A stretch of 26,618 nucleotides of DNA, from positions 1-26,618 of the forward strand of contig JAHKAL010000009.1 in NCBI GenBank assembly GCA_018826545.1. The letters run 5' to 3'. Position 1 is the first letter of the stretch. Every line of letters begins with the position of its first letter. Of the stretch, positions 1 to 8,146 are shown piece after piece. This DNA is from Patescibacteria group bacterium. GTDB taxonomy: Bacteria; Patescibacteriota; Microgenomatia; UBA8517. A program made the translations under genes and the position numbers. The notes beneath the pieces were generated by a model. The model was not told the DNA's origin. It searched no databases and was given only the letters and a program-made list of their open reading frames with translations.

Positions 1-456
1 GGAAAATTCCAAATTCTGACCCTTCTTAAATATTTCCGAACTAGACAAAGGATAAAGCCAAAATTCTCTTGATCTACCTGTCAATGGTTCTTTAATCTCA
101 TTTGCCAGCTCAAAAGAGGATGAACCGGTAGCAATAACTTGTTGATCAGGAAAATTATCTACCAAGAGTTTTATCTTTAAACCAATATTTCTGATTCTTT
201 GAGCTTCATCAATAACTACCAATTTTGAATCTCCAATTATTCTTTTTAAACCATCTGAAGTTTCTGCCTCAGTCAACAACTTTCTAATGTCTCCCTCGTC
301 ACAGTTGAGGTATTTACAATCTAATTTGGAATTATCTTCAATAATTTTATTTACCAAGGTGGTTTTCCCTACTTGTCTTGCTCCATAAACAACAATTGCA
401 TCCCCCTTAAAAAGGTTTTGTTGAATTATTGGCTCAATTAGCCTTGAAATATACAT
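1..456 (-). CDS. AAA-type ATPase (AAA_14 / DUF4143-like), 3' part outside window
   Basis: Reading from the ATG at 456 gives 152 codons without a stop, running off the window edge. The protein shows a Walker A motif GARQVGKT (residues 25-32), a Walker B motif LVVIDEAQ (79-86), a sensor-like segment ATGSSSFEL (109-117) and a TGRSREF segment near 127. This order is typical of the AAA_14 ATPases that usually carry a C-terminal DUF4143 domain; that domain would lie beyond the window. Their cellular role is poorly defined, and many behave as stand-alone accessory ATPases. The gene has a strong promoter with an overlapping dyad 35-62 nt upstream. No clear Shine-Dalgarno precedes the ATG. Family assignment is confident from the motifs; function is unknown. 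Confidence 0.8.
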   Translation of the reverse strand, partial: MYISRLIEPIIQQNLFKGDAIVVYGARQVGKTTLVNKIIEDNSKLDCKYLNCDEGDIRKLLTEAETSDGLKRIIGDSKLVVIDEAQRIRNIGLKIKLLVDNFPDQQVIATGSSSFELANEIKEPLTGRSREFWLYPLSSSEIFKKGQNLEFS

Positions 457-482
457 TTAATAGTTTAATTGGGAAACTTCAC

Positions 483-509
483 TTGCCTAAATTATACTAA
501 ATTAGGCAA
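483..509. promoter_or_regulatory. Dyad (operator-like) over the -10 box
   Basis: TTGCCTAA (483-490) and TTAGGCAA (502-509) form a perfect 8-bp inverted repeat that brackets the -10 box at 491-496. A dimeric repressor bound here would block the promoter. No regulator is identified. Confidence 0.5.
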
Positions 510-518
510 CTTTGTCAA
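491..518 (-). promoter_or_regulatory. Promoter of the AAA ATPase gene
   Basis: On the minus strand, TTGACA (518-513) and TATAAT (496-491) are separated by 16 nt. Both boxes match the sigma-70 consensus perfectly. The predicted start near 484 leaves a leader of about 28 nt before the ATG at 456. Confidence 0.7.
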
Positions 519-538
519 GTAGATGAGACAAATATGGG

Positions 539-609
539 TGGACCTGCTGGGAATTGAACCCAGAATTCACCCATGCGAAGGGTGTGGTATACCGTTTGCC
601 TACAGGCCC
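539..609 (-). tRNA. tRNA-Ala (anticodon CGC)
   Basis: The minus strand folds as a cloverleaf. The acceptor stem is GGGCCTG/CAGGTCC, the anticodon arm is CACCC-TTCGCAT-GGGTG with anticodon CGC, and the T arm is CTGGG-TTCAATT-CCCAG. The acceptor has the G3:U70 wobble pair, the major alanine identity element, which supports the anticodon reading. The D arm is weakly paired. The 3' CCA is not encoded (the discriminator A is followed by CCC). A TATAAT box (630-625) with an upstream TGG, like an extended -10, sits 15 nt upstream. Confidence 0.88.
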
Positions 610-647
610 TAAAAAATTTCTTAAATTATACCAAAAAACAAAAATTA

Positions 648-1751
648 TTAGAGTACTGACAAAGGATTTAAATATACTCCATTTCTAATTACTTCAAAAT
701 GAAGATGGATACCAGTAGATCTTCCTGTTGATCCCATTTTCCCTATTACGTTTCCCCTAGCAACGGTTTGGCCAACAACAACTGAAACTTTGGATAAATG
801 TGCATATAAAGTTCTGTAGCCATTTCCGTGATCAATTACTACCCTATTCCCATATCCCACTCCGTCAAGCCAACCAGCAACCACCACAGTTCCAGAATCT
901 GCTGCCAAAATGTTGGGAGCTGTCTTATTGGCTATGTCAATTGCCTTATGATACCAGGAAAATCTTTGAGAAATTTGCCCACCTGCTGGCCAAACAAATG
1001 TACCTAGTGCAGTAACACTTCCTGCATCTGGTGTGGTTTGTTTTACACGAGCCAAAGGTTGCCATAATACTTGAGAAGGTTTAATTCCTTCAGGAACAAT
1101 GACGGTTTGGCCGATTGCCAACTCAAATGTTTCATCATTGGAAAATGAGTTAAAAGGAAAATCGACAAGTCCCTGTGCATTTGTATCATAATACTTCGCA
1201 ATAGAATAAACCGTATCGCCTTTTTTAACTTTATGAGCAACACCTGCTACGGGAAGTATCTCTAAAGTCTGACCAACTTTTATCGAGTCTTTACTTTTTA
1301 AATCATTCTGCCAACGAATAGTGTCTATTGATATTCCGAATTTTTCTGCAATTGTAGATACTGTATCTCCTTCTTGTACTTTATATTCAGTAATTTTATC
1401 TCTCATCTTATCTGAAATTAATGTATTTACTTCCATATCATCTGTTGATGCAGAAAGAACCGCTGATGGAGAATTTACTTCCCAAGGATTAACAGATCGA
1501 CCTGGAAACTCTTGTGCAACAACAGGTGCAATAACCATTCCCAATGCAACTAGTCCAGCCATACCTGTATGCATAAATTTTCTTGCCAGTTTTCCCCTTT
1601 GTTTATAAAGTGCTTCTACAAAAGCACCTTTTCCTTTTTCAAAATTGACAAAGGAAATATGAAGGTTTTTTAAAATAAAATCAGTCAATTGAAGAAAAAA
1701 TTCTTTTACTTCCTCAATAAAACCCAAATAATCACCAAATAAATCTTCCAT
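648..1751 (-). CDS. LysM-M23 family peptidoglycan endopeptidase
   Basis: This 367-aa envelope protein has a cytoplasmic-looking N-terminal stretch (about 1-60) and one hydrophobic membrane segment (about 62-80). Two LysM modules follow (about 123-167 and 172-220), each starting with a V..GDTV.(S/T)IA pattern that binds peptidoglycan glycan strands. The C-terminal M23/LytM metallopeptidase domain spans about 262-367. The zinc-binding and catalytic residues are visible: H268 and D272 in HKAID, H318 in YAHLS, and H349/H351 in HLHFE. All M23 ligands are present, so it should be an active cross-link hydrolase used in wall remodelling or division. The long segment before the membrane anchor is unusual, since the LysM/M23 part would sit outside the membrane. 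A promoter ends 12 nt upstream of the ATG, giving only a very short leader. Confidence 0.93.
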   Translation of the reverse strand: MEDLFGDYLGFIEEVKEFFLQLTDFILKNLHISFVNFEKGKGAFVEALYKQRGKLARKFMHTGMAGLVALGMVIAPVVAQEFPGRSVNPWEVNSPSAVLSASTDDMEVNTLISDKMRDKITEYKVQEGDTVSTIAEKFGISIDTIRWQNDLKSKDSIKVGQTLEILPVAGVAHKVKKGDTVYSIAKYYDTNAQGLVDFPFNSFSNDETFELAIGQTVIVPEGIKPSQVLWQPLARVKQTTPDAGSVTALGTFVWPAGGQISQRFSWYHKAIDIANKTAPNILAADSGTVVVAGWLDGVGYGNRVVIDHGNGYRTLYAHLSKVSVVVGQTVARGNVIGKMGSTGRSTGIHLHFEVIRNGVYLNPLSVL

Positions 1752-1763
1752 AGACTAGATTGA

Positions 1764-1792
1764 AAGATAACATATGAAAAGAAGCTATACAA
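1764..1792 (-). promoter_or_regulatory. Promoter of the M23 peptidase gene
   Basis: Minus-strand TTGTAT (1792-1787) and TATCTT (1769-1764) are spaced by 17 nt. The predicted start is about 1757, only a few bases before the ATG at 1751. Confidence 0.4.
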
Positions 1793-1836
1793 ATTTTTTA
1801 AAAAATAAAATAATTACTCAAATAATAATTGTGTTA

Positions 1837-1865
1837 TTGCAGAAAGTTTTTTTTAAATCTAAAAT
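1837..1865 (+). promoter_or_regulatory. Promoter of the Cys-rich surface protein gene
   Basis: A weak -35 TTGCAG (1837-1842), a 17-nt spacer and a -10 TAAAAT (1860-1865). The -10 ends 7 nt before the ATG at 1873, which predicts a leaderless mRNA. Confidence 0.45.
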
Positions 1866-1872
1866 TTAGTCA

Positions 1873-4146
1873 ATGCCCGATTTTAAAAAGTATCTAAGGG
1901 GATTTATTGACCCTTTAAGCTTGATCGCCATAGGTTTTCTGGTAGTTTCTTTAATTGTAGGAACTGTGGTTGTTACAAATAAAGGTGCAAATTTCGATAT
2001 TAGAAAATTGGCATTTACACAAACATGCAGCGGTGGAGTATGTAAAAGCACAGATAAATTAAGCGGTTATACATGCAATATAGATTCTGAGTGTATCGAA
2101 AAATCATCCGGAACACCTTACTGTTGTAAATCTGCTTCAACTCCTTCAACTCCAACTCCTTCAACACCAACACGAACTCCAATTCCCTGTGCCAAAGAAG
2201 GTCAGAGTTGTACTACCAGATCTTGTTGTGATTCAAATAATTATATTTGTACTGATGAGGGGGGCTTGAGTTATCCAGTCTGTGTAAAGAAAGGTTCAAT
2301 TCCTACTCTTAAACCTACTCCAATTCCTACTCCAACAACATCTTCCTGTCAAAAAGATGGTTTATTTTGCTTAGCCAATGGAATGTGTTGTTCGGGGTAC
2401 TGTAATCTTTCAAACCGTACCTGTCAGAGTCAATCAACTCCAATTCCTACTCCAATTCCAACAGCCGCTTTATCTTCTTGTGAAACTAAATTAGGAGGAA
2501 CTTGCATGGATGGCGGTTGTCCCAGTGGATACACAAATAAGGGCAGATATGTAGAAGGATGTAGCAATAAATACTGTTGTGTACCATTAAGTTGTACTAC
2601 AGTAAATAAAGTTCCCACCAGTAGTAAACCTTGTTGTGATGGATTAGTAAAAGCCTCCACTCCATATGGATATTATTGTGCAGAATCTAAAACCTGTACA
2701 AAGAAACAAGAATGCAGGACTGAATCTGGTTCCAGTTATATTTATATCTGTAATAACGGATATTGGACAAAAACTAAGATGTGCGATTTTGGATGTGATG
2801 GGGATAATTGCAGAACAACAACTCCACAAGGAGATATAATTTGTAAAGCTGGTGAAACAAGATGCTATAAAGACAGACTTCAAACTTGTTTAAATGACAG
2901 TTCAGGATGGAGTGGCCAATATTGTCAATACGGGTGTGATTGGGATACACAAACAAAATGTAAAAATCCAATATTAGCTTGCAGCAATAATATAAACTGT
3001 CCTTCAGGTTGGTTTTGTAATGGAGATATTGTACCAGGAACTGCCGGTACATCTTTTCAAACAAGATATTGTACGCAACAACAAGAAACAGTAACTGGGA
3101 CAGTAAGTTGTGATACAGATTCAGATTGTCCTCAAGGTAAAAAGTGTATGACATATAAACAATTTGGAACGGTATATAACAATGCAGGAGGTACCCAATT
3201 TGGGGCGGGTCTTGCCGGATTGGCAACAAACTCTTCCGGAAATACTCCTGAAAGGAAATGTATAACACCTGAAGAAGGTAAGTCTTTAGATGAATTGGCA
3301 AATATCCAATTAGCTATTGGTGCCGCGTTACTAGCAGCTGGTGTAGCTCCAGCCATTCCAGTTTTAACTGCCACTTTGCCAACAGTACCAGCTTGGTTAT
3401 CAACAACATTAGGTTGGGGTGGAGTTGCCGCAGGATCTTATGCTTGCATAACAAATCCAAATTCTGATGCCTGTATGGCATATATTGCAAGTCTTCAGGG
3501 TGATCCTACTCAACTATTCCAGCTGGCGGGGTCAACAGACAATTTAATTAACAACTATCTAAATACTCAAATTGATGACATGTTTTCTTGGACAAGCAGT
3601 TTGGGTTCAGGCTACAAGCCCAACTTCTCCAACGAATTTACTATAGCTGATCAAATGATAAGAATTGGCCCATCTTCCGCAGCTTCAAGTGCTGCTGACG
3701 ATGCTCTAGAACTTACTGATGAAGGTTACAATCTTCTTCAAGCAATAGCGGAGACTACCAATAAAGCTCTTAAATATCATGCAGAACCAGGATTAGTACC
3801 GGCTGATGTAGGAATAAACTCTCTTGAAGACTTACTTCAATGTGGTGGAGGACAATGTAGACATTTGTCCCAATTCTCTACAGGACTTGCAAATCAAGCT
3901 AAGATGGGAGTTAATGCTGATTTTGCATCCTTCAGAATTTCAAATGTAGATAAAACCATTGGACACGCCATAACAATAGTAAAAAATTCTAATGGCAGTT
4001 TTGGCGTTATTGACGCTACAAATAATGTCAGCTTTTCAGATATTGGACAATATATAGTCTGGTTAAAAAATAAAGGGTGGGAAGTAATAACTAATATTAC
4101 AGGAAGTAGCTACTTTTGGAATGCATATCAAGTTTTAATTCCTTAA
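1873..4146 (+). CDS. Membrane-anchored Cys-rich surface protein with C-terminal transglutaminase-like domain
   Basis: This is a 757-aa protein. Residues 14-34 form an N-terminal membrane anchor or uncleaved signal. The outer part (about 50-470) is very Cys-rich, with repeated CC, C..G..C and CxxDxxC patterns suggesting small disulfide-bonded knots. Three Pro/Thr linkers (about 87-106, 145-157, 187-200) separate them. A second hydrophobic Ala/Leu-rich segment spans about 477-525. The last 110 residues look like a papain/transglutaminase-type fold: C662 in GGGQCRHLS, H698 in GHAITIV and D714 in VIDATN are in the order and spacing of a Cys-His-Asp triad. This suggests proteolysis or cross-linking outside the cell, perhaps in attachment to a host or in surface maturation; that role is inference. 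The start is supported by a -10 box 7 nt upstream. The gene converges with the SIMPL gene, 10 nt away. Confidence 0.85.
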   Translation: MPDFKKYLRGFIDPLSLIAIGFLVVSLIVGTVVVTNKGANFDIRKLAFTQTCSGGVCKSTDKLSGYTCNIDSECIEKSSGTPYCCKSASTPSTPTPSTPTRTPIPCAKEGQSCTTRSCCDSNNYICTDEGGLSYPVCVKKGSIPTLKPTPIPTPTTSSCQKDGLFCLANGMCCSGYCNLSNRTCQSQSTPIPTPIPTAALSSCETKLGGTCMDGGCPSGYTNKGRYVEGCSNKYCCVPLSCTTVNKVPTSSKPCCDGLVKASTPYGYYCAESKTCTKKQECRTESGSSYIYICNNGYWTKTKMCDFGCDGDNCRTTTPQGDIICKAGETRCYKDRLQTCLNDSSGWSGQYCQYGCDWDTQTKCKNPILACSNNINCPSGWFCNGDIVPGTAGTSFQTRYCTQQQETVTGTVSCDTDSDCPQGKKCMTYKQFGTVYNNAGGTQFGAGLAGLATNSSGNTPERKCITPEEGKSLDELANIQLAIGAALLAAGVAPAIPVLTATLPTVPAWLSTTLGWGGVAAGSYACITNPNSDACMAYIASLQGDPTQLFQLAGSTDNLINNYLNTQIDDMFSWTSSLGSGYKPNFSNEFTIADQMIRIGPSSAASSAADDALELTDEGYNLLQAIAETTNKALKYHAEPGLVPADVGINSLEDLLQCGGGQCRHLSQFSTGLANQAKMGVNADFASFRISNVDKTIGHAITIVKNSNGSFGVIDATNNVSFSDIGQYIVWLKNKGWEVITNITGSSYFWNAYQVLIP

Positions 4147-4156
4147 TAAAATCTTC

Positions 4157-4906
4157 TTACCACATCTTGTAAGTAATGGAGACTGCTTTATTTATTTTAA
4201 AAACTCCATTTGAAACTGCAAATTCATCCTGAGCTTCAGTCAAAACATCAGCTTTACTTGTTGCGGTTGAAGTAGTTCCTGAGGTTTGCTGATCGACTGC
4301 AACAATTTTTTTGAATAACTTCCAATTTTTCAAAGCAATCTTTCCTGCTTTTGATTTTGCATCTTTCATTGCTTCATCAAATGCTTTTTGTTCCAAGGCT
4401 TTTGAATCCTCTACTCCCAAAGTTGGTTGAGAAACAAAAACTGCTCCATTATCATATAAAGTAGAGATGAGAGTTGATACTGAATTAACATGTGAGGTTT
4501 TTACTGCCATTGAAATAGAAGCTTGATATCCGGTTGAACCTAAAGCGATACTTGCTGCAGGAACAACATTAACCTGTGTTTCAACAATATCCTCTTCAGG
4601 AACTCCTGTATTTTTTATCAATTGTTTTAAAAAGTCTACTTTACTATTAACAGCAGCAATTGCAGTTGCAGAATTTGTATCATTTGATGAAAGAGTAAAA
4701 GAAAGAGTTGCATTTGTTGGAGCAACGGATACTTCTCCCATTCCGGTAACAGAAATAAGCATAGGTGAAGAAATCCATGTCCAAATAACTATTAAAACAA
4801 TGAATGCGGCAGTAGCAACAAGAATATTTTTGATAGAAAATTTTAGACCACAACGATCATTATTTTTGAGATTCGGAGTTTGTTGAATTGGTTGGGCAAA
4901 ATCCAT
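4157..4906 (-). CDS. SIMPL domain (DUF541) protein
   Basis: This 249-aa protein has a short cytoplasmic N-terminus, one membrane helix (about 27-46) and an extracytoplasmic SIMPL/DUF541 domain. The domain begins at the characteristic VTGMGEVSVAPTNATLSF and continues through a VN.K...L...I...GV..ED..T pattern typical of the family. SIMPL proteins are periplasmic or exposed; their biochemical role is unsettled, with links to oxidative stress and outer-surface integrity in other bacteria. The gene lies downstream of rho in the same orientation but has its own promoter candidate. There is no Shine-Dalgarno before the ATG. Confidence 0.88.
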   Translation of the reverse strand: MDFAQPIQQTPNLKNNDRCGLKFSIKNILVATAAFIVLIVIWTWISSPMLISVTGMGEVSVAPTNATLSFTLSSNDTNSATAIAAVNSKVDFLKQLIKNTGVPEEDIVETQVNVVPAASIALGSTGYQASISMAVKTSHVNSVSTLISTLYDNGAVFVSQPTLGVEDSKALEQKAFDEAMKDAKSKAGKIALKNWKLFKKIVAVDQQTSGTTSTATSKADVLTEAQDEFAVSNGVFKINKAVSITYKMW

Positions 4907-4920
4907 TGTTATTTATATTA

Positions 4921-4949
4921 AATATGAATATAAATTCTTTATCTGTCAA
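4921..4949 (-). promoter_or_regulatory. Promoter of the SIMPL gene
   Basis: Minus-strand TTGACA (4949-4944), a 17-nt spacer and a -10-like CATATT (4926-4921). The predicted leader is under 10 nt. Confidence 0.4.
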
Positions 4950-5010
4950 GTATCTTACTAATTAAAATTGCGCTAAAAATGTTTGGCAATCTATGTATTT
5001 TTTAAAAAAC

Positions 5011-6345
5011 CTAGGAAGCCGCATTAAGACTTTGGAGAAATTCCTGATTGTCTTTTGTTTTTTTTAGTCTTTCCAGCAAGGTTTCCGTTCTTTCATCATC
5101 ACTCATTAATTCCAACATTCTTCTTAAGGTGTGAATTCTTTCTAAAGTTTCTTTCCCATATAAAAGCTCTTCTTGCCTTGTTCCTGAAGCCGTAACATCA
5201 ATTGAAGGAAAAATTCTTTTGTCTGCAAGTTTTCTATTTAAATGAAGTTCCATATTCCCTGTTCCTTTAAATTCTTCATATATCAAGTTATCCATTCTTG
5301 AATCAGTGTCAACAAGACATGTTCCAATAATGGTTAAGCTTCCGTCATTTTCAATCTTTCTAGCAGCTCCAAAGAATTTCTTTGCGGGGAATAAGGCCAT
5401 TGGATCAAATCCACCCGTTAGAGTTCTTCCTGATGTTGGAAGAGCTAAGTTATATGCTCTTGCCATTCTTGTAATGGAATCCAAAAGTATTACAACATCC
5501 TGTCCTTGCTCGACTAATCTTCTAGCTCTATCAAGTGCCAACTCCCCAACTCTTGTTTGGTCTGGTGCTGGTTCATCAAAATTACTTGCTACAACTTCAC
5601 CTAAGCCATTTGTAAGGTCTTTTACATGTCTTTGGATATCAGTTACCTCTTCGGGCCTTTCTCCAATTAAAACTGCCATTAAATGAACTTTTCTTTTCTT
5701 TGTCTTTCCGTCCTCAGGATAGTTTTTAGCAATTCCACCAATAACATCTTTTAATAGCCAAGTTTTACCAGCCTTTGGAGGAGAAACAATTAAACCCCTT
5801 TGACCAAAACCAATTGGTGAGACTAAATCTATAACTCTAGTTGTCATTGTATCTTTTGCGGTAGAAAGAACTATTTGTTCATTGGGGTAAATTGCAACTA
5901 AATCATCATAATCTTTTCTATCCGCAGGAACTTTATCTACATCAATATCATTAATCTTTTCTACCTTCAAAAGTCCCCAGTAGCGTTCATTTTCCTTTGG
6001 CCTTCTTGCTTGTCCCCCAACTTTATCTCCAACCCTTAAATTAAATCTTCTTATTTGGGATGAGGAAATATAAACATCTTTATCAGAAGCTTGATACTTT
6101 GGTCTTAAAAGACCTGATCCTTCATTTGCAATATCTAAAACTCCCTCAATATAGTCAGTAGGAAGATCCGCATCAGGAATTTTCCACTCATGATTAACAT
6201 TTGAACGTCTTGAATCATATCTTCTTTCTTCTCTTTGAGGTTCTCCAACTAAGTCAGTAATAGTCTTTTTTTCCTCCACAGGAGAATCAACCACAATATC
6301 TTCTGGCTTATCAACTTTTGTTGTAACTTTTTTGGAAATAGGCAT
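5011..6345 (-). CDS. rho: Transcription termination factor Rho
   Basis: This 444-aa protein is the hexameric RNA-dependent ATPase that releases transcripts. After a charged low-complexity N-terminus (1-55) comes the RNA-binding cold-shock-like domain (about 62-140, including EGVLDI, GLLRP and the DVYISSSQIRRF segment). The RecA-like motor follows. Its P-loop is SPPKAGKTW (188-196), and the Walker B/primer region reads VVILLDSITRMARAYN. The secondary RNA-binding Q-loop/R-loop region is present around GTGNMELHLNR. Length is close to the usual 420 aa, and no key motif is missing. The ATG is preceded by a TTATAT/TATATC box 4-5 nt upstream, again suggesting a leaderless or nearly leaderless mRNA. 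Intrinsic terminators are sparse between convergent genes here, which fits a cell relying on Rho. Confidence 0.97.
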   Translation of the reverse strand: MPISKKVTTKVDKPEDIVVDSPVEEKKTITDLVGEPQREERRYDSRRSNVNHEWKIPDADLPTDYIEGVLDIANEGSGLLRPKYQASDKDVYISSSQIRRFNLRVGDKVGGQARRPKENERYWGLLKVEKINDIDVDKVPADRKDYDDLVAIYPNEQIVLSTAKDTMTTRVIDLVSPIGFGQRGLIVSPPKAGKTWLLKDVIGGIAKNYPEDGKTKKRKVHLMAVLIGERPEEVTDIQRHVKDLTNGLGEVVASNFDEPAPDQTRVGELALDRARRLVEQGQDVVILLDSITRMARAYNLALPTSGRTLTGGFDPMALFPAKKFFGAARKIENDGSLTIIGTCLVDTDSRMDNLIYEEFKGTGNMELHLNRKLADKRIFPSIDVTASGTRQEELLYGKETLERIHTLRRMLELMSDDERTETLLERLKKTKDNQEFLQSLNAAS

Positions 6346-6724
6346 GTTAGATATAACGAATAACTAAATAAACTTGAAACTCAGATTAAAAATCTCATTT
6401 TTGAAATTAAGAGGGCAAAAGATTCATTTCCCTTAAACGTGGACAGCTGTATTTTATCTTTATTCCTTACTCTCTGTCAACTAGCTTAAATTGAATTTTA
6501 ATATTTAGTCAAAAGAAAGATAAAGTTTTCAGATTATATGGCTAAAATATATAGTTTCCAGTATATTAGAAAAAATATTTAATCTCCCCCCTTAATAGCT
6601 CTTCTCTTACTAATGTTGGTTTCAGTAAAGTGTACATTTTTATACTTTTCTGAAATCATTAGAAATAAAACTGCATAATATGTCAAGATTTAAAGAAACA
6701 TTAGATAATACATATCAATATCTC
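6346..6724. other. Intergenic region between rho and the AbiE-like pair
   Basis: No credible ORF is seen. The region is AT-rich and holds the rho leader at its left end and a long imperfect hairpin at 6620-6655 (listed separately). Confidence 0.5.
6620..6655. repeat. Intergenic hairpin
   Basis: TTTCAG (6620-6625) pairs with CTGAAA (6650-6655). Inside it, after one mismatch, AAAGTGTA pairs with TATACTTT with one G-U. The loop is about 6 nt. No T-run follows on either strand, so this is not an obvious terminator; it could be an operator or an RNA leader element. Confidence 0.4.
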
Positions 6725-6753
6725 TTGACTTTCGATAATCTTCGAAATATACT
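6725..6753 (+). promoter_or_regulatory. Promoter with embedded operator, AbiE-like pair
   Basis: TTGACT (6725-6730), a 17-nt spacer and TATACT (6748-6753). A perfect inverted repeat, TTTCGA (6730-6735) and TCGAAA (6742-6747), fills the spacer. This is where an autoregulating winged-helix antitoxin would be expected to bind. Confidence 0.65.
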
Positions 6754-6762
6754 ATGTTTAAT

Positions 6763-7362
6763 ATGAAGAAAATCGAAACAACTTGGCATCATCTGCTCTG
6801 GTCAGCTCTGGAAAAACATCAGTTCAAACATACTCAAAAAAGCTTGGCTGACTATTTTGGTTATTCATTAAGCACAATTAATCTCGCTATTAAAAAGGCA
6901 GAGGCTATCGGGGCAATTAAAATGTCGGGGAAGTTCTTCGTTCTCTCTGATCCTAAAAAACTACTTTTTTATTGGGCTACGCATAGAGATCTTGACAAAG
7001 ATTATCTATATAAAACCTATTCCAGTCTGCCAATTAGTGAAATTGAAGGTTTAATCCCCCCTCAATCTATAATAGGAGGTTTTAGTGCAGCCAAAAAAAT
7101 TTTAGGTGAAGCCCCGTCTGACTATTCCAAAGTATTTTTCTATCTTCCCCAAGAGGAAATCGAGACAGCAACAAAAAGATATCCCCCTTCAGTAAAAGAG
7201 CCTAAGAATATATTTATTCTTAAGTCGTATCCAAAACAAAAAGAATATGGACAGATTGCAACCCTACCCCAAACATTTGTTGATCTTTGGAACTTGCCTG
7301 ACTGGTATGCAAAGGATTTCTTAACATCTTTAGAAGAAAAAATAGATGAGCTATTATCATAA
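6763..7362 (+). CDS. Winged-HTH protein, AbiEi-like antitoxin candidate
   Basis: This protein of about 199 aa has an N-terminal winged helix-turn-helix. KSLADYFGYSLSTINLAIKK is a good helix-turn-helix, followed by a wing around GAIKMSGKFFVLSDP. The rest contains Gly- and Pro-rich segments such as GLIPPQSIIGGFSAAKKILG. An in-frame ATG at 6754 touches the -10 box and would fall upstream of the predicted transcript start. The ATG at 6763 (9 nt after the box) is therefore preferred, giving a leaderless mRNA. The gene overlaps the nucleotidyltransferase gene by 17 nt. In the known AbiE (type IV) systems an HTH antitoxin AbiEi represses its own promoter and counters an AbiEii nucleotidyltransferase. 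The gene order and operator here fit that model, but AbiEi similarity outside the HTH was not tested. Confidence 0.65.
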   Translation: MKKIETTWHHLLWSALEKHQFKHTQKSLADYFGYSLSTINLAIKKAEAIGAIKMSGKFFVLSDPKKLLFYWATHRDLDKDYLYKTYSSLPISEIEGLIPPQSIIGGFSAAKKILGEAPSDYSKVFFYLPQEEIETATKRYPPSVKEPKNIFILKSYPKQKEYGQIATLPQTFVDLWNLPDWYAKDFLTSLEEKIDELLS

Positions 7363-7954
7363 TATTATCACCCAGAAAAGTTGGGAAGAACTTACCAAAC
7401 TCAGTAAGACTTGTAATTTTGTCCTAATCGGAGGCTGGGCCACCTATCTTTACACAAAGACCTTAAAATCTAAAGACATCGATATCTTAACCCAATACGA
7501 AGAACTGGGAAAGTTAAGAGAAATCTATAACGTAACTAAAAATGAAAGATTAAAAAAATATGAAGCCAGACGTAAGGAAATCCAAATTGATATCTACCTT
7601 CCACATTACTCCGCAATCGGTATTCCTATTGAGGATTTAATGAAACAAACAACCTCTTTTGAAGGTTTTACTTTACTTAAAAAAGAGTGGTTATTGGCTT
7701 TAAAAATCTATGTCCTAAACCAAAGATTAAGAACAACAAAAGGAGAGAAAGACTTTTTAGATATCCTCTCTCTCTTTAAAACAGATATTAATTCTCCCCA
7801 ATTACTAATAATAGTTAAAAAATATAAGTTAGAAAGCGAACTTAAAATTTTTATGGAAATTTTAAATGAAAGAAACGAAGTTTTAGAACTAGACTTAAAC
7901 CGCCACAAATATAAGAAGCTTAAAAGTAATATTGTCTTGTCAATGACAATCTAA
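7346..7954 (+). CDS. Nucleotidyltransferase, AbiEii-like toxin candidate
   Basis: This 202-aa protein has the polymerase-beta-type nucleotidyltransferase signature. FVLIGGWATYLY carries the GG motif (29-30), then KDIDIL carries two acidic metal ligands (D44, D46), and QIDIYLP supplies the third (D82). All three catalytic aspartates are present, so it should be active. Substrates of such enzymes include tRNA 3' ends, GTP or protein side chains; which applies here cannot be read from the sequence. The protein is shorter than classical AbiEii (about 300 aa) and resembles small stand-alone nucleotidyltransferases found in toxin-antitoxin pairs. Its start overlaps the end of the HTH gene by 17 nt, implying translational coupling. 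Confidence 0.7.
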   Translation: MSYYHNIITQKSWEELTKLSKTCNFVLIGGWATYLYTKTLKSKDIDILTQYEELGKLREIYNVTKNERLKKYEARRKEIQIDIYLPHYSAIGIPIEDLMKQTTSFEGFTLLKKEWLLALKIYVLNQRLRTTKGEKDFLDILSLFKTDINSPQLLIIVKKYKLESELKIFMEILNERNEVLELDLNRHKYKKLKSNIVLSMTI

Positions 7955-7969
7955 ATCTAAAAGGACAAT

Positions 7970-8146
7970 CTAAATAGAGCTTTTTCTAGACTTCTTAAAA
8001 CAAAAGATAATAACCACTGATAAAGTTATAACTCCCAAAATCATACCTCCCCACTCTAGATACTGAGGCCAAAAAACTATTGATACTTTTCCCAACAAAA
8101 AATCGGCTCTATTAGGAATGGGTAGTAAGCCTGCCCAACATACCAC
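7970..8146 (-). CDS. Possible 58-aa membrane protein
   Basis: An open frame with a GTG start at 8146 gives 58 codons with protein-like composition. There are two hydrophobic stretches (for example GGMILGVITLSVVIIFCF) and a basic tail KKSRKSS. An in-frame TAA at 8158 limits the 5' end, and no clear Shine-Dalgarno is visible. The start lies inside the 8102-8166 hairpin. It could be a real small protein, the remnant of a longer one, or chance. Confidence 0.3.
   Translation of the reverse strand: MVCWAGLLPIPNRADFLLGKVSIVFWPQYLEWGGMILGVITLSVVIIFCFKKSRKSSI

Noticed and set aside
2130..2470. Repeated CCAACTCC-type stretches
   Set aside because: They are codons of Thr-Pro linkers, not a DNA repeat element or CRISPR array; no spacer-repeat structure occurs in the window.
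2430..3374. Minus-strand ORFs of 76-175 aa
   Set aside because: They are antisense shadows of the Cys-rich protein, whose frame has a signal, linkers and domain structure.
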